Origin: Cupriavidus sp.
GTDB lineage: Bacteria; Pseudomonadota; Gammaproteobacteria; Burkholderiales; Burkholderiaceae
Length of the DNA stretch: 64,000 bases
Assembly: GCA_031180665.1 (NCBI GenBank)
Contig: JAPSLP010000009.1
Coordinates: 1 to 64,000, forward strand
Direction of reading: 5' to 3'
Shown here in pieces: positions 25,336 through 33,629 of this stretch. The translations under genes and the position numbers were made by a program. Numbering within the stretch: position 1 is the first letter of the stretch; each line of letters starts with the position of its first letter. The notes under the pieces are model-generated. The model saw only the letters and a list, made by a program, of their open reading frames with translations, was not told the origin of the DNA and searched no databases.

Positions 25336-27123
25336 CTAGAGCAGTTCTTCCGGGGTAAAGGGCGTCAGCACGTCGATCCAGAGGCGCTGCGACCAGGTGG
25401 TATCGGGCTCGGTATCGAGCACCACCGCCTGCTTGCCCTGCCCGTCGACCCATTGCAGCTTGTCGTCCTCGGACAGCTGCAGCCGCCAGCTGTTGACGCC
25501 GATCGCGTCCGAGAACAGCTGCGCGACCTGCCCCGCCAGCCGCGGGTTGCGCACGATGATGCCGGTCTCGGTGTTCTGGGTGATGGAGCGCGGATCGAAG
25601 TTCATCGAGCCGACGAACAGCGTATTGCGATCGACCACCGCCGCCTTGACGTGCAGGCTGGCTTGCGACGACCCGAAATCTCCGACGGTACGCTGCTGCC
25701 GCTGCAGCCGCGGCTTCAGTTCGTGCAGCTCGACGCCTTTGCGCAGCAGGTCCTTGCGATAGCGCTTGTAGCCGACGTGGACGATCGGCGAATCGGTCGC
25801 CGCCAGCGAGTTGGTCAACACGCGTACTTTGACGCCCCGTGCCGTCAGCCGGCTCAGCCATTCGACGCCGCGCTCGCCCGGCACCAGGTACGGCGAAATG
25901 ATGATGATCTCCTGGCGGGCCTCGTTCATCATGCGCGCGACCTCGTCGGCCAGCGTATCGTCGCTGTCCGGCAGCTTGTCGGGTTCGACCTTGGCCGGGT
26001 TGTCGACCAGCACGCTGGCGCGCGCCCATTCGAAGTTCAGCTTGCCGCCGCGGGCCAGTTCGCGCGCCAGGAAGCTCTTGTTCGGATCGATCTTCTGGGG
26101 CGCGGTCATGCCGCTCGCCTCCAGGCGCTTCTGCTCGGCCTCGCGCTGCGCAGCCTCGTCGACGAGCGCCTGCTCGGGCGGCGCGGAAGCCGAACCGGTC
26201 GATCCGCCCGGGCCCGATCCGCCGGCGCCCGACCTGCCCGAACCCGATCCAGCCGACCCAGCCGATCCAGCCGATCCACCCGTGCCGTCGGTTTCCCGAT
26301 TCCCGGCGGCCTGCACGCCCGAACCCGGCGGCGTACCCGCCGGTCCCGGCGCTGCCTCGTTCGGATTGGCCAGCGCCTCGACCGGATAGGCGTACTCGCT
26401 GTTCCAGTACGCGTCGAAGCCGGCCGACAGCCGGCGCACCGCGGGACCGGCGACCACCACGTCGAGATCGAGGAAGTTGGTATCCGGCGCCCGCAGGAAA
26501 TACGCGTTGCCGATATTGCGTCCGCCGGTCATCGCCATCGCGTTGTCGGCGATGAAAACCTTGTTGTGCATGCGGCGGTTGACCCGGCGCGCATCGCCGA
26601 TCACGCTGATGAAGCGCGTCAGCTTGGAGAAGCGCCCCGCCGGAAACGGATTGAAGTAGCGCACCTCGATGTTGGGATGGCGCGCGAAACGCAGGAAGGC
26701 CGGGTCCTTGCCGTCGCTGTGCAGGTCGTCGACCAGCAGGCGGACATGCACGCCGCGCTCGGCGGCCGCGCGCACGCGGCGCAGGATTTCGCGCGACGAT
26801 TCGTCGGCGGCAACGATGTAGTACTGCAGGTCCAGGGAACGGGTGGCGCGGTCGGCCAGCGTGATCAGCGTGCCGTAGGCGTCTTCGCCCGACGACACCA
26901 GGTGGAAGCCTGACTGTGCCGGGTCCGGCGTACTGCGGGCGACGACCTGGCCCAGCGGAGTATCGGCCGAGCCCGCGAAGGCGGTCGAGGGCCGGCGCGG
27001 TACATCCTGGGGCAGGCTGGCGCAGGCGGAAGCGCTCAGCGCCAGCGTCACCGTGGCGAGCCAGCGCAGCCAGCTTGCCGTGCGCGGCCTCGCTTTCCCC
27101 CACGACACCGCCAACGCCGTCAT
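25336..27123 (-). CDS. phospholipase D-family lipoprotein (cardiolipin-synthase-like)
   Basis: A 595-residue envelope protein. The lipobox LSASAC at about residue 34 predicts a lipoprotein. Two HKD motifs give the phospholipase D active site: HNKVFIAD near residue 186 (followed by GGRNIG) and HVKAAVVD near 489 (followed by GSMNFD). This arrangement fits periplasmic PLD proteins related to cardiolipin synthases, which transfer phosphatidyl groups. Between the two halves (about 280-330) is a Gly/Ser linker (GGSAGSAGSAGSGSGRSGAG) coded by roughly 9-bp repeats, then an Ala/Glu helix. The start fits the signal sequence. It is convergent with terC. Confidence 0.88.
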   Translation of the reverse strand: MTALAVSWGKARPRTASWLRWLATVTLALSASACASLPQDVPRRPSTAFAGSADTPLGQVVARSTPDPAQSGFHLVSSGEDAYGTLITLADRATRSLDLQYYIVAADESSREILRRVRAAAERGVHVRLLVDDLHSDGKDPAFLRFARHPNIEVRYFNPFPAGRFSKLTRFISVIGDARRVNRRMHNKVFIADNAMAMTGGRNIGNAYFLRAPDTNFLDLDVVVAGPAVRRLSAGFDAYWNSEYAYPVEALANPNEAAPGPAGTPPGSGVQAAGNRETDGTGGSAGSAGSAGSGSGRSGAGGSGPGGSTGSASAPPEQALVDEAAQREAEQKRLEASGMTAPQKIDPNKSFLARELARGGKLNFEWARASVLVDNPAKVEPDKLPDSDDTLADEVARMMNEARQEIIIISPYLVPGERGVEWLSRLTARGVKVRVLTNSLAATDSPIVHVGYKRYRKDLLRKGVELHELKPRLQRQQRTVGDFGSSQASLHVKAAVVDRNTLFVGSMNFDPRSITQNTETGIIVRNPRLAGQVAQLFSDAIGVNSWRLQLSEDDKLQWVDGQGKQAVVLDTEPDTTWSQRLWIDVLTPFTPEELL

Positions 27124-27293
27124 GCCGACTCCATCAGTCCCGATGCTGTCAGCTTAGGTGTCGCCGCCGGCGCGGACAATCGGCCTTTGTCCGACAGCAC
27201 GCCAACTGTCGTGCTGCAGCGCACGGCGTTCGCTGGAGAAGCGCGGGAGAAGTGCGGAAGGAGCGCGAAAGGAGCCCGGCAGGAAGCCGGCGC

Positions 27294-27935
27294 TCAGCTG
27301 CGCCGCAGCGCCGCCGCCTCTTCCGCCAGCGAGCGGATGCGCGCCCAGTCGCCGCTGGCGACCGCGTCCTTGGGCACCACCCAGGAGCCGCCCACGCAGA
27401 CCACGTTCGGCAGGGCCAGATAGCCCGGCGCACGCGCCGCGTCGATGCCGCCGGTCGGGCAGAAGCGCAGCCGCGGAAGCGGCCCGTTCAGCGACTTCAG
27501 CATCGGCATCCCGCCGGCCGCCTCGGCCGGGAAGAACTTCAGGAACGTAAAGCCGGCTTCGAGCGCCACCATCGCTTCGCTGGCGGTGGCCACGCCGGGC
27601 AGCAGCGAAATGCCCGCATCGCGCGCGCCTTCCGCAAGGCGCGGCGTCAGTCCGGGCGAGACGGCGAACTGCGCGCCGGCATCGCGCACGGCATGCAGCT
27701 GCGCGACATCGAGCACGGTACCGGCGCCGACGCAGGCCTGCGGCAACGCGGCGGCTACCGCGCGCATCGCCTCGAGCGCGACCGGCGTGCGCAGCGTGAT
27801 TTCGAGCACCGGCAATCCGCCGGCCACCAGCGCCTCGCAGACGCGCAGCGCCTCGTCGACTGAGTGGAACTCGAGAACGGGAATGACCGGCACGCCGGCC
27901 AGGCGGTCGATCAGCGAAGGAGATTGGCTGGGCAT
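27294..27935 (-). CDS. eda: KDPG aldolase (2-dehydro-3-deoxy-6-phosphogluconate aldolase)
   Basis: A 213-residue class I aldolase that splits 2-keto-3-deoxy-6-phosphogluconate into pyruvate and glyceraldehyde 3-phosphate. The catalytic Glu is in LEITLRTP, the Schiff-base Lys in FLKFFPAE, and the phosphate loop in CPTGGID and [12 protein letters not shown] 27935 is chosen; a GTG at 27983 would add 16 residues. It is the third gene of the unit deaminase-kdgK-eda, 78 bases after kdgK. Its presence beside kdgK shows the pathway runs through 2-keto-3-deoxygluconate. Confidence 0.93.
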   Translation of the reverse strand: MPSQSPSLIDRLAGVPVIPVLEFHSVDEALRVCEALVAGGLPVLEITLRTPVALEAMRAVAAALPQACVGAGTVLDVAQLHAVRDAGAQFAVSPGLTPRLAEGARDAGISLLPGVATASEAMVALEAGFTFLKFFPAEAAGGMPMLKSLNGPLPRLRFCPTGGIDAARAPGYLALPNVVCVGGSWVVPKDAVASGDWARIRSLAEEAAALRRS

Positions 27936-28013
27936 GGCGTTATCGGAAAGAAGTGGGTACGGGTTGAAGGGAAGCGTCCTCACGCGGCACGATCCGCAGC
28001 GCGGACAGCGCCA

Positions 28014-28949
28014 TCATCGGATCACCGAGACGGATTCGGCCAGCCGCGCCAGCACCGTATCGGCCGACGGAATCGGCGCCACCGCGCCATAGCCGGTGGT
28101 CGACAGCGCGGCGGCCACGTTGGCATAGCGGGCCGCTTCGAAGGGCTCGTCGCCGGCCGCCAGCCGGGCGATGAAGCTGCCGCCGAAGCAATCGCCGGCG
28201 CCGGTCGCGTCGAGCGGCCGCACCGGGTATGCCGGCACCAGGGCGCGCGCATCGGGCGTCGCCACGTAGGCGCCCTCTTCGCCCAGCTTGAGCGCGACCA
28301 GCTTCACGCCGCAGCCCAGCAGATGGTCCACGATCGCGTCGCGGTCGTCGAGCCCGGTCAGCACCGTGACATCGTCCCAGCTCGGCAGGCAGATATCGGT
28401 CATCCCGAGCGCCTCGCGCATGATGCCGCGCGCGCGCGCCAGCGACCACAGCCGCAGCCGCAGATTGGTGTCGAGCGAGACCTTGACGCCGGCCTTGCGC
28501 GCCAGCTCCATCGCCGCGAGTCCGGCATCGCAGGCGCTGTTGCTGATCGCCAGGCTGATGCCCGACAGATGCAGATAGCGCGCTTCGGCGATGGCCTGCT
28601 GCGGCAGATCGTCATGGCCGTAGCAGCTCGCCGCCGAGCCGGCGCGCAGATAGTCGAAGCGATGGCCGTGGTTGTCGTGGCTGACGAAGTAGACGCCGGT
28701 CGGCGCCCGCGGGTCGGTGCGCACATGGCGCGTATCGACGCGCTCCTGCGTCCACAGCGCCAGCAGCCGCTCGCCGAAGCTGTCGGCGCCGACCGCGCTG
28801 ATGAATCCGGTCTGCGCCCCCTGGCGCGCGGCGGCAATGCAGAAGTTGGAGGTATCGCCGCCGAAGCCCTGCAGATAGCGCTCGGGCGCGTCGGGCTGCT
28901 GGTTGAACTCCACCAGCGCTTCGCCGAAGGCCAGGATATCGATGCTCAT
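28014..28949 (-). CDS. kdgK: 2-keto-3-deoxygluconate kinase (PfkB family)
   Basis: A 311-residue PfkB-type sugar kinase that phosphorylates 2-keto-3-deoxygluconate to KDPG using ATP. The N-terminus DILAFGEALVEFNQ and the motif GGDTSNFCIAAARQGAQTGF fit KdgK. The C-terminal PfkB signature PLDATGAGDCFGGSFIARL carries the catalytic Asp and the anion hole. Length is typical. The start is preceded by no strong ribosome site. It lies 41 bases after the deaminase and precedes eda, so its product feeds eda directly. Confidence 0.9.
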   Translation of the reverse strand: MSIDILAFGEALVEFNQQPDAPERYLQGFGGDTSNFCIAAARQGAQTGFISAVGADSFGERLLALWTQERVDTRHVRTDPRAPTGVYFVSHDNHGHRFDYLRAGSAASCYGHDDLPQQAIAEARYLHLSGISLAISNSACDAGLAAMELARKAGVKVSLDTNLRLRLWSLARARGIMREALGMTDICLPSWDDVTVLTGLDDRDAIVDHLLGCGVKLVALKLGEEGAYVATPDARALVPAYPVRPLDATGAGDCFGGSFIARLAAGDEPFEAARYANVAAALSTTGYGAVAPIPSADTVLARLAESVSVIR

Positions 28950-28990
28950 GGTGCGATCGCCGATAGAGAAAACATGGGAACGGGAAGCCG

Positions 28991-30316
28991 TCAGAAGAAG
29001 GTCTGCACGATATCGACCACGCGCAGTTCGTCGTCGAGCACCGGAATATGCCGCCACTTGTCGAAGGTCAGGCAAGGATGCGAGATGTCGAACGCGATCA
29101 TGTCGCCGACCCGCACATCGTCGCCCGGCGCGATCCGCAGATAGGCGTGCTGGTCCATCATGCCGGTGATCTCCCAGTGAGAAGGTATGGACGGCGCATC
29201 GCCAGGCGCGGTTCCCTGCGCGTTTGCCAATGCATTTGCCCCTGCCTTTACCGCCCCCGGGCGGAAGTGCCGCGCGGGGATCGGCATGCCGGCATCGAAG
29301 GCCGCATCGCGCTTGCCCATGCCGACGATCGCGCGGTCCGGCTCGGGAATCGACTGCACATACGCCCACAACTGCAAAGCAGGCAGCAAACCCTCCCGCA
29401 TCTTCCGTGCCACCGGGTTGCTGGCCAGGATGCGCTGCTGCGCCTGCCGGTAGATGCCGACGTCGTGGGTCAGATAGCAGCCCGGCCGCAGCACGATGTC
29501 GATGGGCGCGCCGATGTCGGCGCCGGCGAATTCCTCGGCCACCACGTCGTACCAGGCCGAGCCCGCGCCGGACAGCACCACGGGACGGGATTCGGCACCT
29601 GCGCCGAAGCGGCCCTGCGCGGCGAGTTCGCGTGCGACCGCGACCGTGCGGCGCAGGAACGCGCGGATATCGGCCTCCTGCTGCAGCACGCCCTCGTAGA
29701 TCTCCACGCCCGCCAGCGTCAACGCATCGGGCCAGCGGTCCAGCGCGTCGAGCACCTGCTGTTGTTGCGCGGCGTCGCGCACGCCGGTGCGCCCGCCCTC
29801 CACGCCCAGCTCCAGCAGCACCTGCAGCCGCTGGCCGCGCGCGCGGAAGAAGGCGCCGAGCTGGTCCACCAGCTCGGCCGAATCGACCAGGCAGAAGAAT
29901 TCGAAAGCGGGGTCGCGCAGCAGGTCCGCGACGATCTCCATATTGCGCCGGCCCACCAGCTGATTGGCCATCAGCACGCGCTTGACGCCGTGCGCATGGG
30001 CGGCGGCGGTCTGCTGCGCGGTTGCCAGCGTGATACCCCAGGCCCCGGCCTCCAGTTGCCGCGCGAACAGCTTGGGCGCCATCGTGGTCTTGCCGTGCGG
30101 CGCCAGCTTCACGCCGTATTCGTCCATGAAACGGCGCATCCAGGCCAGGTTGTGGGCCAGCCGGGTCTCGTACAGCACCGCGGCCGGCAGGCTAAGTTCC
30201 TCGTCCAGCAGGCGCCAGCCGGTGGCCGCCTCGGCGGGCGCCAGCGGCGCCTCCAGCTTGCCGAGCGCCTTGTTCAGCGGATCGATGATCCCGCTTTGAT
30301 ACTTTATATCACGCAT
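28991..30316 (-). CDS. PLP-dependent D-amino-acid deaminase, DSD1-like (candidate D-glucosaminate dehydratase)
   Basis: A 441-residue fold-type III PLP enzyme with an alanine-racemase-like N-terminal barrel. The PLP lysine is in KLAPHGKTTMAP. The C-terminal metal site reads SHPCLTFDKW, an H-x-C pair as in eukaryotic Zn-dependent D-serine dehydratases; D-threonine aldolases have H-x-D at this place. It should therefore deaminate a D-configured 2-amino-3-hydroxy acid by beta-elimination. Given kdgK and eda downstream, D-glucosaminate, which yields 2-keto-3-deoxygluconate plus ammonia, is the best substrate guess; D-serine or D-threonine are alternatives. AAGG lies before ATG 30316. It is first in its unit, divergent from rpiR. 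Confidence 0.85.
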   Translation of the reverse strand: MRDIKYQSGIIDPLNKALGKLEAPLAPAEAATGWRLLDEELSLPAAVLYETRLAHNLAWMRRFMDEYGVKLAPHGKTTMAPKLFARQLEAGAWGITLATAQQTAAAHAHGVKRVLMANQLVGRRNMEIVADLLRDPAFEFFCLVDSAELVDQLGAFFRARGQRLQVLLELGVEGGRTGVRDAAQQQQVLDALDRWPDALTLAGVEIYEGVLQQEADIRAFLRRTVAVARELAAQGRFGAGAESRPVVLSGAGSAWYDVVAEEFAGADIGAPIDIVLRPGCYLTHDVGIYRQAQQRILASNPVARKMREGLLPALQLWAYVQSIPEPDRAIVGMGKRDAAFDAGMPIPARHFRPGAVKAGANALANAQGTAPGDAPSIPSHWEITGMMDQHAYLRIAPGDDVRVGDMIAFDISHPCLTFDKWRHIPVLDDELRVVDIVQTFF

Positions 30317-30364
30317 GCCTTGATCCGCTTTTCCGCGCTCCGCCACAACCGGTGGCGTCGCGCT

Positions 30365-30410
30365 GAAATTTCCGATTGACGTAATGATAGCGGCGAAATT
30401 ACGATATTTC
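30365..30410. promoter_or_regulatory. shared control region with GAAAT/ATTTC repeats (putative RpiR operator) and promoter
   Basis: GAAATTTC is at 30365-30372 and GAAAT-TACGAT-ATTTC at 30395-30410; CGTAAT (30380-30385) and ATTACG (30398-30403) form a further inverted repeat. RpiR-type regulators commonly bind GAAA-N-TTTC style palindromes. A rightward promoter TTGACG (30376-30381) - 18 bases - TACGAT (30400-30405) overlaps them. The region lies between the divergent deaminase and rpiR starts. Confidence 0.5.
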
Positions 30411-30437
30411 ATCCTTGTTATAAAGTAACACGTAGCG

Positions 30438-31415
30438 ATGCCGTGGCCTCCACCGCGGCCCGACCCGGCATCGCACCCCTTCGCCAAGCCCATGCCTGCT
30501 GCCTTCGACATCCTGACCCGCATCGCCGAGCGCGGCCCGACGCTGCGCCTGGCCGAGCAGAAGGTGGCCCAGGTCATCCTGGAAGACGTCGCCGGCGCGG
30601 CCTCGGCCAGCATCAATGCGCTGGCGCGCAAGGCCGGCGTCAGCGAGGCCAGCGTGACGCGCTTGGCCAAGGCGCTGGGCTGCCGCGACGTGCGCGACCT
30701 GAAGCTGCGGCTGGCGCGCGCGACCGCGGTCGGCCAACGCTTCCTGCAGCACGAGGCCGACACCGCGGGCGCCGCGGCCGCCCCGCCCTCGCTGACGGAT
30801 CGCCTGCATGGGGACGTGGTCGCCGTGCTCGAGGCCAACCGGCAGCTGATCGACGAAGCCCAGATCGAACGCGCTGCGCGCCTGTTGCAGGATGCGCGCA
30901 TGGTCTACGCTTTCGGCATGGGTGGCGGCTCCACCTGGCTCGCCGACGAGGCGCGCTATCGATTGGCGCGACTGGGGCGGCCGGTCGCGAGCTATCAGGA
31001 CGCGGTGCTGCAGCAGATGGTCGCGGCCACGCTGGTCAAGGGCGATGTGGTGCTGGCCTTCTCGGTCAGCGGCAGCGTGCCCGAGATGCTGGCCAGCTGC
31101 GATGTCGCGCGCGAATACGGCGCGCGCGTGATCGCGGTGACCGCGCTGGGCTCGCCGCTGGCCGCGCGCGCCGACGTGCTGCTGCCCGTGCGCGCGCTGG
31201 AGACCGATTTCATCTTCAAGCCGTCGGCCTCGCGCTACGCGATGTTGCTGGTGCTGGACGTGCTGGCCACGCGGCTGGCGCTGCTGCAGCAGGACGACAG
31301 CCAGGAACGGCTGCGACGGCTCAAGTACGTGCTGGACGCGCATCGGGGCAGCGGCGAGCGCAGCGAGCGCGGCAGCGCGGGGCTGCGCGACAGCCGTCAG
31401 CCGCTCGGAGACTGA
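30438..31415 (+). CDS. MurR/RpiR-family transcriptional regulator
   Basis: A 325-residue regulator with the RpiR layout. The N-terminal helix-turn-helix is at about 25-100 (RLAEQKVAQVILEDV, then SINALARKAGVSEASVTRLA) and the SIS sugar-phosphate domain at about 135-270 (RMVYAFGMGGGSTWLADEAR, VVLAFSVSGSVPEMLASCDV). The SIS domain implies that a phosphosugar, probably KDPG or a relative, is the effector. ATG 30438 is the longest frame; ATG 30492 is equally possible. It is first in a unit with the deacylase two bases downstream, and it probably controls both divergent units. Confidence 0.9.
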   Translation: MPWPPPRPDPASHPFAKPMPAAFDILTRIAERGPTLRLAEQKVAQVILEDVAGAASASINALARKAGVSEASVTRLAKALGCRDVRDLKLRLARATAVGQRFLQHEADTAGAAAAPPSLTDRLHGDVVAVLEANRQLIDEAQIERAARLLQDARMVYAFGMGGGSTWLADEARYRLARLGRPVASYQDAVLQQMVAATLVKGDVVLAFSVSGSVPEMLASCDVAREYGARVIAVTALGSPLAARADVLLPVRALETDFIFKPSASRYAMLLVLDVLATRLALLQQDDSQERLRRLKYVLDAHRGSGERSERGSAGLRDSRQPLGD

Positions 31416-31417
31416 CC

Positions 31418-32932
31418 ATGGCAGCGAGCTCGGACCACCCCTTCGCCTATGACACGCTGATCCGCGGCGCCACCGTGATCGACGGATCGGGCGCCGCCGC
31501 CCGCGTCGCCGATGTGGGGTTGCGCGACGGCCGCATCGCGCGCATCGTCGACCTCGATCCGGACGACGATGGCGGCGAACGGATCGCCCCCGACACCGCG
31601 GCCGAGGTCATCGAGGCCGACGGACTCGTGCTCGCGCCAGGCTTCATCGACGTCCACACGCACGACGACACCAATGTGGTGCGCCAGCCGGAGATGACCC
31701 CGAAGCTGTCGCAGGGTGTGACGACCGTGGTGGTCGGCAACTGCGGCATCAGCGCGGCGCCCGTGACACTGCGCGGCGAACCGCCCGATCCGATGAACCT
31801 GCTGGGCGATGCCGATGCGTTCCGCTATCCCAGCTTCGCGGCTTACGTGGACGCCATCGCGTCCGCGCGGCCCGCGGTCAACGTGGCCGCGCTGGTCGGC
31901 CACACCGCGCTGCGCAGCAACCATCTGGACCGGCTCGACCGTGCCGCGAGCGCCGACGAGATCGCCGCGATGCGCGCGCAACTGCAGGAGGCGCTGGACC
32001 ACGGCGCACTCGGCCTGTCGACGGGCCTTGCCTACGCCAACGCCTTCGCCGCGCCGACCGAGGAAGTGCTGGCGTTGGCCGAGCCGCTGGCCCGCGCCGG
32101 CGCGCTGTACGCCACGCACCTGCGCAGCGAATTCGCCGAGATCCTCGACGCGATGGACGAGGCCTTCCGCATCGGCCGCCATGCGCGCGTGCCGGTCGTG
32201 ATCTCGCACCTCAAATGCGCGGGCGTGGATAACTGGGGCCGCAGCGGCGCGGTGCTGGCCGCGCTCGATGCCGCCCAACGCTGGCAGCCGGTCGGCTGCG
32301 ACTGCTATCCCTATACCGCCAGTTCGTCGACGCTGGACCTCAAGCAGGTCACCGGCGACTTCGACATCATGGTGACCTGGTCCACGCCGCACCCCGCAAT
32401 GGGCGGGCGCCTGCTCGCCGATATCGCCGCCGAATGGCAGGTCGACCTGCACGAGGCGGCGCGGCGCCTGCAGCCTGCGGGCGCGGTCTATCACTGCATG
32501 GAGGACGCCGACGTCGATCGCATCCTGGCCCACCCGGCCACGGTGATCGGCTCGGACGGGCTGCCCAACGATCCGCTGCCGCATCCGCGCCTGTGGGGCG
32601 CGTTCCCCCGGGTGCTGGGCCACTATGCGCGCGACCGCGAGCTGTTTCCGCTGACGATGGCGATCGCCAAGATGACCGGCCTGTCGGCCGAGCGCTTCGG
32701 CCTGGCGGGACGCGGCTTCGTGCGCGAAGGCCATTGGGCCGACCTGGTGCTGTTCGACGCCGCGACGATTCGCGACGCGGCCACGTTCACCGAGCCGATG
32801 CAGCCGGCCGAGGGCATCGCCGCGGTATGGGTCAACGGCACGCTGTCGTGGTCGCTGCGGCGCGCCACCGGCGCGCGCGCCGGGCGCTTCCTGCCGCGCG
32901 GCGCGCCTGCTCCGGCCGTCGCGGACACGTAA
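31418..32932 (+). CDS. N-acyl-D-amino-acid deacylase / D-aminoacylase (candidate N-acetyl-D-glucosaminate deacetylase)
   Basis: A 504-residue amidohydrolase-superfamily zinc enzyme. The metal-binding HxH motif is in GFIDVHTHDDTN, followed by GVTTVVVGNCGIS with the conserved metal-bridging Cys, then ATHLRSE, VISHLKCAG and IGSDGLPND with the catalytic Asp. This matches D-aminoacylases, which remove acyl groups from N-acyl-D-amino acids. In this context the substrate may be the N-acetyl form of a 2-amino-sugar acid such as N-acetyl-D-glucosaminate. CGGAG precedes ATG 31418. It follows rpiR by two bases and precedes ridA. Confidence 0.88.
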   Translation: MAASSDHPFAYDTLIRGATVIDGSGAAARVADVGLRDGRIARIVDLDPDDDGGERIAPDTAAEVIEADGLVLAPGFIDVHTHDDTNVVRQPEMTPKLSQGVTTVVVGNCGISAAPVTLRGEPPDPMNLLGDADAFRYPSFAAYVDAIASARPAVNVAALVGHTALRSNHLDRLDRAASADEIAAMRAQLQEALDHGALGLSTGLAYANAFAAPTEEVLALAEPLARAGALYATHLRSEFAEILDAMDEAFRIGRHARVPVVISHLKCAGVDNWGRSGAVLAALDAAQRWQPVGCDCYPYTASSSTLDLKQVTGDFDIMVTWSTPHPAMGGRLLADIAAEWQVDLHEAARRLQPAGAVYHCMEDADVDRILAHPATVIGSDGLPNDPLPHPRLWGAFPRVLGHYARDRELFPLTMAIAKMTGLSAERFGLAGRGFVREGHWADLVLFDAATIRDAATFTEPMQPAEGIAAVWVNGTLSWSLRRATGARAGRFLPRGAPAPAVADT

Positions 32933-32993
32933 GGCCGCACGCTTCCCCCTTTTCAAGCCCACCGTTTCCCGTATTCAGTTCCAAGGAGTCTTC

Positions 32994-33386
32994 ATGGATA
33001 TCCAACGCTTTGGCGTCGAAGGCGGCACCGGCACCGGCGGCCAGCACATGCCGTTCGCCCGCGCGGTCGCCGCCGATGGCTGGCTCTATGTGTCCGGCCA
33101 GGTGCCGATGGTCGATGGCGAGGTCGTCGACGGCGGCATCGTCGCGCAGACCCACCAGGCCATCAAGAACGTGCTGGCGATCCTGGCCGAGGCCGGCTAC
33201 GGCCCCGAGCATGTGGTCCGCTGCGGCGTCTGGCTCGACGACGCGCGCGACTTCGCCTCGTTCAACAAGATCTTCAAGCAGTATTTCGGCGCCAATCCGC
33301 CGGCACGCGCCTGCGTGCAGTCCAGCATGGTGGTCGATTGCAAGGTCGAGATCGACTGCATCGCCTACAAGCGTCCGGGCAGCTGA
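32994..33386 (+). CDS. ridA: RidA family enamine/imine deaminase
   Basis: A 130-residue Rid-family protein that hydrolyses reactive enamine/imine intermediates released by PLP deaminases. The substrate Arg lies in NPPARACVQS and the signature VEIDCIAYK closes the protein (most RidA have Glu where this has Asp). AAGGAG precedes the ATG. It lies 61 bases after the deacylase and upstream of gntP. In this cluster it would clear the enamine made by the divergent DSD1-like deaminase, which supports a beta-elimination step in the pathway. Confidence 0.9.
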   Translation: MDIQRFGVEGGTGTGGQHMPFARAVAADGWLYVSGQVPMVDGEVVDGGIVAQTHQAIKNVLAILAEAGYGPEHVVRCGVWLDDARDFASFNKIFKQYFGANPPARACVQSSMVVDCKVEIDCIAYKRPGS

Positions 33387-33464
33387 AGCCGAGCCAACCC
33401 TTCGTTCCCGCAACCCCGCCGCACTGGCGGCCTCGGCCCGCCGACAACGTCCCGATCCGCTCCT

Positions 33465-33536
33465 GTCGTTCCCGCGAATGCGGGAATCCAGCGTCTTCAC
33501 GAAAGCCACTGGGTCCCCGCATTCGCGAGGACGACG
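33465..33536. repeat. palindromic intergenic repeat
   Basis: GTCGTTCCCGCGAATGCGGG continues into AATCCAG, and its inverted copy CTGGGTCCCCGCATTCGCGA continues into GGACGAC, forming an imperfect long hairpin. It resembles the dispersed CGTTCCCGCGAATGCGGGAA elements common in Betaproteobacteria. It lies between ridA and gntP in the same transcript direction. Confidence 0.75.
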
Positions 33537-33629
33537 ACGGACAGGATCTGTCAGCGCGCCGAGACCGCGCCAGCGGCCTCTTTCATACCGCCGCGGCGCC
33601 GACCGGCCCCGCGCACCCTAGGAGACAAC

